64,000 nucleotides of DNA from NCBI GenBank assembly GCA_002422345.1, contig DIUL01000142.1, positions 75,296 through 139,295 on the forward strand, in the 5' to 3' direction. A model generated the notes under the pieces. It made no database searches. It saw only the letters and a list, made by a program, of their open reading frames with translations, and was not told where the DNA came from. The position numbers and the translations under genes were made by a program. Positions 20,301 through 25,152 of this stretch are shown here, piece after piece (positions within the stretch are counted from its first letter, which is position 1; the number at the start of each line of letters is the position of its first letter). This DNA comes from Acetobacteraceae bacterium UBA6159 (GTDB lineage: Bacteria > Pseudomonadota > Alphaproteobacteria > Acetobacterales > Acetobacteraceae).

Positions 20301-21238
20301 AACCGCTGCCGACCGTGGAGGCGATGGCCGATCACTACACGGCCGCCATCCTCCGCACTCAGCCGGTCGGGCCGTACCGGATCGGGGGCTACTCCGCCGG
20401 CGGGGCGATCGCGTTTGAGGTTGTCCGCCGCCTGACCCAGGCCGGCCATGGCGTGGAGCGTCTGACGCTGCTCGATGCCAATGCCCCCGGTAACGCCGGC
20501 CTCGCGGACATGCAGGCGGCGTTCGGCCCGGGCTATGTCCATCTGGTGGTCGGCGGCTGGCTGGCCACGCGCTGGGGCGCGGATCGTGCCCTGACGCTCG
20601 GGGACCTCGCGGGCTTGGACAAGGACGGGATGCTGGAACGGGTGCTGGATCATCTGTTCACCCACGCCCAGCCGCCGCTGCCCCGCGCCGATGTCCGGCG
20701 CATGCTGGTGGCGCTGGATCGCGTCGGCTGGACCGTCGGGGAGGCGCTGAGGGACTACCGTCCCACCCGCCTCGACCGCCCCATCGACGTCGTGATGATC
20801 GCCTGCGAGGCGGGCATGGCCGGAGGAGAGAACCCGCTGGGCCTGCCGGACACCGCCGCCGCCCGGGACTATCGGGACGGTTGGGACGCCCTGTTCGCGG
20901 CCCCGATGCGCGTCATCCCGCTCGCCTGCGACCATTTCAGCCTGTTCCGAGGCGAAGCGGCCGATGCCCTGCGCGCCCATCTGGCCGAGGCGCCCGCGGA
21001 TCGCGTGACGGAGATCGTCCTGGCCCTGGTGCGGGAGACGCTGCCCGACGTGCCGGCCGAGCTGGTGGTGCCAGCGCGGAGCATGACCGAACTGGGCGCG
21101 ACCTCGATCGACCGGGTCGACGTGGCCACGCTGGCGATGGAGTCCCTCGGCATCCGCGTGCCCAACGAAGCGTTGGCCGGAGTCGCCTCGATTGGTGACC
21201 TGATCGACCTGCTGCGTCAGTACACAGGGCATGGCTGA
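8384..21238 (+). CDS. Trans-AT type I polyketide synthase with thioesterase and C-terminal fused ACP
   Basis: 4284 residues. The N-terminus (LRRLVFGMVAEGTLDAEAAM) resembles a docking element. Domain order: KS1 (residues about 46-465, Cys204), cMT (about 640-1000, ELGAGTGG), ACP1 (about 1020-1100), KS2 (about 1163-1590, Cys1336), KR (about 1742-2163, degenerate GGGGVLAG nucleotide motif, Ser and Tyr present), ACP2 (about 2193-2272, FGFDSI), KS3 (about 2301-2733, Cys2466), tandem ACP3/ACP4 (Ser3001, Ser3091), a degenerate ACP-like domain (about 3144-3213), KS4 (about 3253-3681, Cys3424), ACP5 (LGLTS), thioesterase (about 3921-4204, GYSAGG with Ser4004, LLDAN, CDHF) and a final ACP (Ser4241). 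All KS domains keep Cys-His-His motifs and lack a following AT. Predicted units are alpha-methyl-beta-keto, beta-hydroxy, then an unreduced unit on the tandem ACPs that is the likely beta-branch site, then chain release. Start chosen by GAGG 9 bases upstream. An inverted repeat interrupts the ACP1-KS2 linker. Confidence 0.97.
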   Translation: MAENNGLRRLVFGMVAEGTLDAEAAMALLARAKDLAPEPSAPVSRDIAIVGMAGRFGNAPDLDSFWRMLEAGGDCLIEMPERRWPAAMGPRRRGGFLPDEDRFDPLFFRISPTEAAMMDPQQRLFLETAYHALEDAGYAERTLSGMRCGVFAGAGAGDYAQRFRDAGLQSNALGLMGNVTSILAARISYFLNLKGPSVALDTACSSSLVAVHLACESLMSGTCDMALAGGVAVISTPQFIGAMTDGGMLSPNDRCAAFDAAADGFVCGEGAGVVVLKRLADAERDGDNILGIVRGSGINQDGRTNGITAPSAPSQAALEEDIYRRRNIDPASITYVETHGTGTPLGDPIELEALTSSFRKFTDRVGFCAIGSAKANIGHALTAAGIAGLLKVLLMMRHRRIPPMAGFTSPNPRIDFASSPFAVPTIARDWEPAGPRRAAVSSFGFSGTNAHLVIEEPPARPGRPTKAGPFLFLLSARTAAALRARASAFAAWLEGANADPADIATTLAAGREHHGHRLAVVADDLTSLRDRLRGWLDGQRHASVLAGEARAEGPGPALMAFAKTIARDRPDQESLCVLGDLYTQGAAFDWTALPGASAGRRVSLPGYPFERMACGIPAGAVAEPPPATMAEVTTDRPPAVTPIDGLSAVTTALARHDAPDLSAQAGAFRAVEAWGRKALSAAYDRMGLYERRVHTVGGLRKRLGIIPSKHRLHDALVDMLVRDGTLLREGDLLRIRQPAATALDAERARLSAAEPELAPFLTLLARCIDALPDLLTGRVTATEVMFPDGRTDLVEPIYQGSRLAEHLNTVLAEAVATLSAGLGRPARVIELGAGTGGATASILRLLTERGIEVEYHYTDISRGFAHLGRTRFGASHDFMRFDVLDIEKDPAGQGFDLAGFDIVIASNVLHACRLVGAALDHSSRLLRPGGWLLLNEVTALQDYATLTFGLTDGWWAFEDAGSRIANAPLLDVGGWQAAMAAAGFPRMDAFGLPGEARDRLSQAVMVAERSGAAATPGADGASLPELIAREVAILLNMPVERLDHRGRFMDCGIDSILGGQVVAQLNKALGLDLRPIVLFDHPSIADLARHIAREYGDRVRKVPPPPAAQAPDPSPPSWSGLTRPPLGTPAAGQKGQTEQSVAMVGSSPTMTGEELALPTSTSHPDTRIAVIGMAGRFADCPDIAAFHDMLRQGRSGITTVPADRWSADAASLPEGVSSEAQYLKWGGFLRDAADFDPLFFRMSGKEAELTDPQHRVFLTEAWRALEDAGYAEHELDGRRCGVFVGAYGGDYTHRMTDLGIVPEAFAFMGNAAAILSGRIAYVLNLKGPCMAVDTACSSSLSAIHLACRSLLDGECEMALAGGVFLTTTMGFNTAAAKAGMLSPNGACRAFDADADGFVPGEGAGVVVLKPYARALADGDHIEAVIIASAMNQDGKTNGITAPSADSQAALETEVYRKAGINPDAIGYIEAHGTGTRLGDPIEVEGLTRAFRRWTDRTGFCVLGSVKTNIGHAAHAAGIAGFLKAVLTVRHRTFFPSLHFRSENPALHLSESPFVVNTVLRPWETNGAPRMAGVSSFGFSGTNVHILLAESDADPVRAVADEPCLITLSARSPASMARRIADLRAWLETHTPALADLARTLNAGRCHFDHRWAAVVGSVADLRATLASGAPASTGPGFLREAAATYLRTGEVPAAAIPAGGRRISLPTYPFEMRRYWLDREGDMPPAARAPATLTQASPSRANYLVTDWQAEPLPTAALPVPIWLLADGDGPGPALAALWRGQGHRVTEVAPADLAERRRLDGAPAGVVNLLGLNDLGTDLGRGEKAVFATLRALFNDPVPVLHVHRGGPARECVQALRRSARFDGARVDLRLLRLDGALPATGALAAMIGAELAAPHGAETEAAIRDGNRLVRRMVAAFPGPSVPLRQGAHILITGGGGVLAGLFARRLAREAKARITLIGLSPANEAVLATLAACPGALYRQVDVTDQAALAAVVAEARGIHGPVQGVIHAAGVPAVTSLRDSGWPDVAACLAPKVAGTLTLDRVLGDEPLDFFVLFSSLAGELGDFGQGAYACGNAFCDRFAAWRDTNRPGRTIALGWPLWREGRGVLSAEGERIYLATSGMPYLETEQGWQAFLDALAMGHAQVAVVPGDPAKALALFRTRPVAAAHAPIPGAPAAAPAAAVSAPIAAGPDLPATVRRGLTALISRLMKVDEDLLSPTAGLAEFGFDSIALKEFSVRLGEVYGITISPAVFFARGTIEALADYLVESHPAEVTAHHAVRTEPPPAPVAAPPSPVRKSGRDEPIAIIGISGRFPRSPDLDTFWQHLEAATDLVGPLPDGRDLASRGGYDRGALQGGFLDRIDTFDAPFFRISPREACFLDPQHRLAIEAVWHCVEDAGLRMGTLAGRPVGVFFGPQINEYGAIIPDRDAARAQIALGNIATMLPNRISYLFDLRGPSEAIDTACSSSLVAVNRAIRALQAGECEMALAGGVSLVLTAESIVSTMELGVVSPDGRCHSFDSRANGYVKGEGVGVVLLKPLSRAEADGDVIHAVILGSAENHGGHAHSLTAPNGTAQAALIATALRRAGVASDTIGYVEAHGTGTELGDPVEVMALKEAFGATAEPGSVRDRACLLGTVKTNIGHLEPASGVAGLLKAVLALEHRVLPASLHFRQLNPLIDFANTPFAVADATRPWDALVDGNGAALPRRAGVSSFGLGGSNAHVVLEEYAPHVTGDPDPAAVLLVVSARDRDRLQASLRRLADFARRHPLLPVRDVAHTLAVGREAMPHRAAILWRSGETLADRFDGSAGAVGSGSGAAGVWIGSVTRPGIGRAEADRGPGVMTDLAAAGQWDRVAALWVEGADLPVTATRGRRIALPGYPFAPSRFWFDRAPGGSPGAAGQAPAGPVAPVQEHARSARPAAVAPAMPRAPVQPARQEAMAGVGDQAVTEASRPVPQAPVASRSETAVRAVVRRHLAAALYLDEAQLDEHAGFADLGLDSILAVELTKSLNDELGTALQATRLYDHANIVELAAYLAGEPGLAPVVAEPSIAMPLEAVRDIVRRHLAQALYLDESQIDDQAGFADLGLDSILAVELTRALNEALGTDLQATRLYDHPNAAELAVFLHGSLTDRATTTLDPAASPVLAFLRERLAPFGAPDLSATTRLDTIALQPAEAKAILDAITDQFGCALTEADVARCRDLGALAGLIVARSTPAPVAKAPPPPTEPVARAVPPTVPATPTQAPVAIDTATPDVAIIGYACRLPGASDADAFWDHLRAGDIAVTPFPPEDWRREAYAGALRALGSDMTPWGGYVAGVDRFDARFFSIRAEQARLMDPQQRLFLETAWHALEMAGQTRALLDGAACGVFVGGGSSDYGRVLEADQGAPSGETLFGNIASILAARIAYFLNLHGPCVALDTACSSGLVALHAGWRAIRDGECDMALVGGVNLLLTPQMHVLTGSAGMLSRVGQCRSFDDSADGFVPAEGIVTLVLKRLDRALADGDPIQGVINGVAINQNGTTAGITAPSAKAQTRLLRAAYARGAIPLDQIGLVEAHGTGTRIGDALEFDALRTVFAEAGVPEGAVVLGSAKPAIGHSFAASGLASVVKLLLAMRHQVIPPTLGVDQANGHMALAGSPFRINKALEPWPSPSGGRRMAAATAYGLSGTNAHVVLSEPPVRAPTARSSRMEYLLVVSATDAAALERQIEALAAALEHDRPDIADLAYTLGVRRTHFAARAAFVARDLADFRAQLAAWPAVAPPKGALADLAARYRDGGTLDWADLYPAGTVCRLPPYRFAPDRHWPGAPEAANAPATPAPSTPDTLLQTLLPIIARGLSVDRAQVTPNTPFDTLGLTSVAAVTLMRDAEIAFGVSLPVIALWDHPTPAQLAAYIAARPPATAEPTLLARAGRTASGAHDPVVPIRAEGDGPIIFWVHGGPGDTNWVTELARLSPPDHRILGLEAMGLDAETEPLPTVEAMADHYTAAILRTQPVGPYRIGGYSAGGAIAFEVVRRLTQAGHGVERLTLLDANAPGNAGLADMQAAFGPGYVHLVVGGWLATRWGADRALTLGDLAGLDKDGMLERVLDHLFTHAQPPLPRADVRRMLVALDRVGWTVGEALRDYRPTRLDRPIDVVMIACEAGMAGGENPLGLPDTAAARDYRDGWDALFAAPMRVIPLACDHFSLFRGEAADALRAHLAEAPADRVTEIVLALVRETLPDVPAELVVPARSMTELGATSIDRVDVATLAMESLGIRVPNEALAGVASIGDLIDLLRQYTGHG
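11729..11837. repeat. Palindromic repeat element inserted in frame in the ACP1-KS2 linker
   Basis: Two 30-base arms, 11729-11758 and 11808-11837, are reverse complements with only two mismatches and are separated by 49 bases. The arm core is a TCATGGT...GGGCTTGACCCGACC type sequence, which I recognise as a dispersed intergenic palindrome common in alphaproteobacteria. Here it is translated, giving WSGLTRP on the left arm and VGSSPTMT on the right, peptides often seen as spurious tails on alphaproteobacterial proteins. The reading frame stays open, and the insert lies in a Pro/Ala-rich interdomain linker where it would be tolerated. Confidence 0.85.
17281..17775 (+). repeat. Tandem duplicated ACP domains (ACP3 and ACP4)
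   Basis: Two carrier-protein domains 270 bases apart are close copies at the protein level (both contain FADLGLDSILAVEL, ALYLDE and QATRLYDH). Phosphopantetheine serines are encoded at 17384 and 17654. Tandem ACPs in trans-AT synthases are often the site of beta-branching. The tryptophan usually found six residues after the serine in beta-branching ACPs is a leucine in both copies. Confidence 0.85.
17812..18025 (+). other. Degenerate third ACP-like domain lacking the phosphopantetheine serine
   Basis: Directly after the ACP pair, about 70 residues align with a carrier protein: the stretch LDTIALQPAEA matches the usual LDELGLDSLDA frame, and TEADVARCRDLGALAGLI matches the third and fourth helices. 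The Asp-Ser pair is Gln-Pro (codons 17903 and 17906), so no phosphopantetheine arm could be attached. It could be a decayed ACP or a structural/docking remnant. The alignment is by eye. Confidence 0.6.
20998..21235 (+). other. Donor-type ACP (HMG-cassette ACP_D) fused behind the thioesterase
   Basis: The last 79 residues of the synthase form an ACP with the motif ELGATSIDRVDV (Ser codon 21104) followed by AMESLGIRVP. This resembles the discrete donor ACPs of beta-branching cassettes (AcpK/PksF-like, typically ELGANSxDRAxx...MExLxLKIP) and not the GLDSI/FGFDSI ACPs of the modules in this protein. It lies after the chain-releasing thioesterase, where an ordinary module ACP would have no role, and abuts the KS/HCS/ECH genes in the usual cassette order. 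Confidence 0.75.
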
Positions 21239-22418
21239 CCGCCGGCGCGTCATGGTGACCGGGGCCGCCGTCCTGGCGGGAGGTGCCGCCGATCTGTCCG
21301 GGTTCGATGCCCTGCTCCGAGCCTCCCGGCCCTGCATGGAGGCACCGACCTGGGATTGGGATGGCTGGCTGGGTGGCGCCGAACCGGCCGTGGCTGCCCG
21401 CGCCCGCCGCGTTGCGCGCACCGCCAGCCCTGCCTTGCGATCGTCGATCAGGGTCAGCGTGGACGCGGTGGGTTCGGCGGCGCTACCAGACCTCGGCGTG
21501 GTCGTCGCCGGCAGCAACCTCGCCCTGGGCCGCGGCTACCAGGCATTCGAGAAGTTCAAGGCGGAACCGGCGTTCCTGTCCCCGCGCCATGGGTATGAGT
21601 TCTACGACACCCACGTCATGGCCTCGATCGCCGAAATCCTGGGCGCGCGCGGGCCGGGGATGACGGTGGGCGGGGCCTCGGGCAGCGGCAATGTCGCGAT
21701 CGGCGTCGCGCTGGACCTGGTCCGCCACGGGCGAACGGATGCGTGCCTGGTCGTCGGCCCGATGCCCGATCTGTCGCCGGTCGAACGGCACGCGCTGCGG
21801 ACGATGGGGGCTTTGGCCGAACCGCACGGCACCTGCCGCCCCTTCGACCGTGCCGCGCATGGCTTCGTCCCCGGGGATGCCTGCGCGGCCGTGCTGTTGG
21901 AATCGGAGGCCTCGGCCCGCCAGCGCCGCGCCCCGATCATGGCCGAGATCGCCGGCGCCTGCTGGGTCCAGGGCGCGAACCATCTGCCCTCCCCCGACCT
22001 GGACAGCGAAATCCGCGCCATGACCGGCGCGCTGACGGACGCCGGGGCCGGCATCGACAGCCTGGACCTGGTCAGCGCCCATGCCACCGGCACCCCAGCC
22101 GGCGACGCGGTCGAATGCGAGGCCCTGCGCGCCGTGTTGGGTCACCGAGCCGCCCAAATCCCGGTGAACGCCCCGAAATCCCTGTTCGGACATGCCTTGC
22201 ACGCGGCCGGGGTGGTCGAACTGGTCGCCGCGATCCTTCAGATCAAGGGCGGCTTCATCCACGGCACCGCCGGCCTCACCGACCCGATCGCCGATGACCT
22301 GCACCTGGTCGGTCCCGCGACGATCGATCGCCCTGTGCGGGTCGTCCTCAGCAATTCGTTCGGTTTCGGCAGCATCGCGGCCAGCATCCTGGTGCGCGAT
22401 CCGGAGTGCGTACAATGA
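21231..22418 (+). CDS. Decarboxylative ketosynthase homologue of the beta-branching cassette (Cys to Ser)
   Basis: A 395-residue stand-alone ketosynthase fold. The active-site segment reads GGASGSGN, so the nucleophilic Cys is Ser150 (codon 21678). The two His motifs are kept as SAHATGTPAGD and KSLFGHALHAAG. This pattern defines the KS of HMG cassettes, which decarboxylates malonyl on the donor ACP to give acetyl-ACP for the HMG-synthase step. Its start overlaps the end of the synthase gene by eight bases and its stop overlaps the next start (ATGA), so it is translationally coupled to both. The first residues are divergent and short compared with condensing KS domains, consistent with a non-elongating role. 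Confidence 0.92.
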   Translation: MADRRRVMVTGAAVLAGGAADLSGFDALLRASRPCMEAPTWDWDGWLGGAEPAVAARARRVARTASPALRSSIRVSVDAVGSAALPDLGVVVAGSNLALGRGYQAFEKFKAEPAFLSPRHGYEFYDTHVMASIAEILGARGPGMTVGGASGSGNVAIGVALDLVRHGRTDACLVVGPMPDLSPVERHALRTMGALAEPHGTCRPFDRAAHGFVPGDACAAVLLESEASARQRRAPIMAEIAGACWVQGANHLPSPDLDSEIRAMTGALTDAGAGIDSLDLVSAHATGTPAGDAVECEALRAVLGHRAAQIPVNAPKSLFGHALHAAGVVELVAAILQIKGGFIHGTAGLTDPIADDLHLVGPATIDRPVRVVLSNSFGFGSIAASILVRDPECVQ

Positions 22419-23638
22419 CCGTCGGCATCGAACGCATGGGTGTCTATTGCGGCGCCGCCTTCATCGACGTGGCGAAACTCGCCGTCGAACGAGGGCTCGA
22501 CCCGACCCGCTTCGCCAACCTGCTGATGCGCCGCAAGAGCCTCAGCTTCCCGTTCGAGGACCCCGTGTCCTTCGCCGTCAACGCCGCCGCGCCGCTGGTG
22601 CGGGCCCTATCGGCGGCGGAGCGGGATTCGATCGAACTCGTCGTCGTGGCCACAGAGTCCGGCATCGACTGGGGCAAGTCGATCAGCAACTACGTCCACC
22701 GCTACCTCGAACTCGGCCGCCGCTGCCGGATGTTCGAGGTGAAGCAGGCCTGCTATGGCGGCACCGCGGCGTTGCAGACCGCGTCGGCGATGGTGGCCTC
22801 GGGGCAAGTCCGGCGCGCGCTGGTGATCTGCACCGACCTGGCCCGCTGCGTCCCGCATTCCTACGCCGAACCTGCCCAGGGCTGCGCCGCCGTCGCCATG
22901 CTGATCGGCCCCGATCCGGTGGTGCTGGCGCTGGAACCGGGCGCCTCGGGCCTGCATGCGTATGAGGTGATGGATTCCTGCCGCCCGACCGCGGACATGG
23001 AAACCGGCGATGTGGACCTGTCCCTGCTGTCCTACCTCGACTGCATCGAAAAGAGCTTTATCGCGTATCGGGAACGTGTGGGTCCGGTCGATTTCCAGGC
23101 GTATTTCACCTACCTCGCCTGCCACACCCCCTTCGGCGGCATGGTCAAGGGCGCCCATCGCAGCATGATGCGGAAGTTCCGCCCCGGACCTCCGGCCGCC
23201 GTGAACGAGGATTTCGAAAATCGCGTCCGCCCCGCCTTGGCCTTCTGCCAGGAGGTCGGGAACATTTATTCCGGCACCGTCTTCCTGGCCCTGGCGGGCG
23301 TACTGGCGCGCGGAAGTTTCCCCGAGCCACGGCGGATCGGCCTGTTCTCCTACGGCTCGGGATGCAGTTCCGAATTCTACAGCGGAATCGCCGATGAACG
23401 CGGCGCGCGCATGATCCGGGACCTCGACATCGACGGCACCCTGGCCGTTCGGCGTGAATTGTCGATCCCGGAATACGAAACCCTGCTGATCGCGGAACGG
23501 CAGTCCCTGTTCGGCCAGCGGGAAGCACGAGTGGAACCAGGCGCGTTCGAACCGATCCTCGCCAGCCACTTCACCGGAACCGGCCGCCTGATCCTGGACG
23601 GCATCGTCAACTACCAGCGCCGCTACCGGTGGGCGTGA
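22415..23638 (+). CDS. HMG-CoA synthase homologue (HCS) for polyketide beta-branching
   Basis: A 407-residue protein starting MTVGIERMGVYCG; a GTG at 22406 is an alternative start, but the ATG at 22415 overlaps the previous stop and is preceded by GGAG. The catalytic triad of the HMG-CoA synthase family is visible: Glu81 (VVATESG), Cys113 (VKQACYGGT) and His237 (LACHTPFG). The enzyme condenses acetyl from the donor ACP with the beta-keto group of the ACP-bound polyketide, giving an HMG-type beta-branch. Homologues in this setting are PksG/CurD/MupH-type proteins. The stop shares its last base with the following start (TGATG). Confidence 0.95.
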   Translation: MTVGIERMGVYCGAAFIDVAKLAVERGLDPTRFANLLMRRKSLSFPFEDPVSFAVNAAAPLVRALSAAERDSIELVVVATESGIDWGKSISNYVHRYLELGRRCRMFEVKQACYGGTAALQTASAMVASGQVRRALVICTDLARCVPHSYAEPAQGCAAVAMLIGPDPVVLALEPGASGLHAYEVMDSCRPTADMETGDVDLSLLSYLDCIEKSFIAYRERVGPVDFQAYFTYLACHTPFGGMVKGAHRSMMRKFRPGPPAAVNEDFENRVRPALAFCQEVGNIYSGTVFLALAGVLARGSFPEPRRIGLFSYGSGCSSEFYSGIADERGARMIRDLDIDGTLAVRRELSIPEYETLLIAERQSLFGQREARVEPGAFEPILASHFTGTGRLILDGIVNYQRRYRWA

Positions 23639-24402
23639 TGACCGGGTTCGAGACCCTGCGCGTCAGCCGCCGCGACCGTGCTCTGGACGTGGTGCTGAAC
23701 CGCCCCGAGCGGCAGAATGCTCTGACGCGGACGATGATCGGCGAGTTGCACCGTGCCCTCGATGCAGCCGAGGCCGATCCGGACATCCGCCTGCTGGTGT
23801 TGACCGGAGAGGGCGACTCCTTCTGCGCCGGCATGGATTTCGTCGAGGCCGGCGCGACCGAGGCCGCCGCCCAGGCGCTGCGCCCGACGGTCGAGGACTT
23901 CTATCGCCTGATGGAACGTTTCACCCAAAGCCGCGTGGTGATCGCCGCCCAGGTCACTGGACGGGTCACCGCCGGCGGCGTCGGGCTGGTCGCCGCGACC
24001 GACTATGCGATCGCTGGGCCAGGCGCGAGCTTCCAGCTTTCCGAGGTGATCTTCGGCCTGCTGCCGGCGACGATCGCGCCTTTCATCATTCGCCGCTGCG
24101 GCTGGCAGGTGGCGTTCCGGCTCAGTCTGACCGCGCAGCGGATCGATGCCCAGCGCGCCGCGGGTCTGGCTTTGGTCGATGACGCCGTCGACAACCCGGC
24201 CGACGCGATGCGCCAGTTCATGGTGCGCGCCGCCCGCGTGCCGCCCCATTGCGTGCGCGACCTGAAGGGATTGTTCCGGGAGATGTGGATCATCAACGAC
24301 GAAACCCGCCGCCGAGCGGTCGATGTCAGCGTGGAACAGATCATGCGGCCCGAGACGCATGACTCGATCCGCCGCTTCGTCCAGGGCATGCGCCCGTCAT
24401 GA
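23638..24402 (+). CDS. Enoyl-CoA hydratase homologue ECH1 (HMG-ACP dehydratase)
   Basis: A 254-residue crotonase-fold protein (LNRPERQNAL, GEGDSFCAGMDF, GRVTAGGVGLVAATDYAIA, FGLLPATIAPF). The FCAGMDF stretch is characteristic of the PksH/CurE-type ECH1 dehydratases that convert HMG-ACP to 3-methylglutaconyl-ACP. ATG at 23638 is preferred because it overlaps the HCS stop; GTG at 23629 is possible. It lies between HCS and ECH2, the usual cassette order. Confidence 0.9.
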   Translation: MTGFETLRVSRRDRALDVVLNRPERQNALTRTMIGELHRALDAAEADPDIRLLVLTGEGDSFCAGMDFVEAGATEAAAQALRPTVEDFYRLMERFTQSRVVIAAQVTGRVTAGGVGLVAATDYAIAGPGASFQLSEVIFGLLPATIAPFIIRRCGWQVAFRLSLTAQRIDAQRAAGLALVDDAVDNPADAMRQFMVRAARVPPHCVRDLKGLFREMWIINDETRRRAVDVSVEQIMRPETHDSIRRFVQGMRPS

Positions 24403-25145
24403 CGGATGTGGTGCATCTGCGGATGCGCGGTCCCTCGATCGCGGTGATCGAGATGGCGGACCGCGTCGGCCGCAACACCTTCACCCGCGCCTTGGTCGGC
24501 GGCCTGGGGGACGCGCTGGGCCAGGTCGCCCGCGACCGTGCCATCAAGGTCGTCGTGATCCATGGCTACGACACGATCTTCTGCGCCGGCGGGACGCTGG
24601 AGGAGTTGCTGACGCTCGCCGAACACAAGGTCACGTTCGACGCGCATGACTTCTATCGTGCGCTGCTGGACTGCGAGGTCCCCGTCATCGCCGCGATGCA
24701 GGGCCATGCGCTGGGGGGCGGGCTGGTGTTCGGGCTCTATGCCGACCTGGTGGTGATGGCGCAGGAGTCGCTCTACAGCGCGAACTTCATGAAATACGGC
24801 ATCACACCGGGTATGGGTGCGACCCTCTTGCTGCCGCAGAAACTCGGCGTACCTTTGGCGCATGAGATGCTGTTCTCGGCGCGCGGCTACCATGGCGGCG
24901 TGTTGCGGGATCGTGGCGTCGGCTTCCCGGTCGTGCCGCGGGCCGAGGTGATCGCGACCGCGCTGAAACTGGCCGAGGACCTGGCGGACAAGTCCGACGT
25001 CGCGCTGCGGATGCTGAAACAGGCGCTCAATCACCGGCTGAGGTTGGAACTGCCGGACGCCATCGCGCGGGAAAAGGCGATGCATGAAACCAGTTTCGCC
25101 CAGCCCGACATCGCCGCCCGCATCGCGGACCGGTTCGGGCGCTGA
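24399..25145 (+). CDS. Enoyl-CoA hydratase homologue ECH2 (methylglutaconyl-ACP decarboxylase)
   Basis: A 248-residue crotonase-fold protein with motifs typical of the PksI/CurF-N decarboxylases: NTFTRALVGGL, FCAGGTLEELL, FYRALLDCEVPVIAAMQGHA, GGGLVFGLYADLVV, NFMKYGITPGMGATLL. It should decarboxylate 3-methylglutaconyl-ACP to leave a beta-methyl (or exomethylene) branch. Its start overlaps the ECH1 stop (ATGA). It is the last gene of the plus-strand synthase operon; the P450 gene converges seven bases after its stop, leaving no room for a conventional terminator between them. Confidence 0.93.
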   Translation: MTDVVHLRMRGPSIAVIEMADRVGRNTFTRALVGGLGDALGQVARDRAIKVVVIHGYDTIFCAGGTLEELLTLAEHKVTFDAHDFYRALLDCEVPVIAAMQGHALGGGLVFGLYADLVVMAQESLYSANFMKYGITPGMGATLLLPQKLGVPLAHEMLFSARGYHGGVLRDRGVGFPVVPRAEVIATALKLAEDLADKSDVALRMLKQALNHRLRLELPDAIAREKAMHETSFAQPDIAARIADRFGR

Positions 25146-25152
25146 GCGGATG

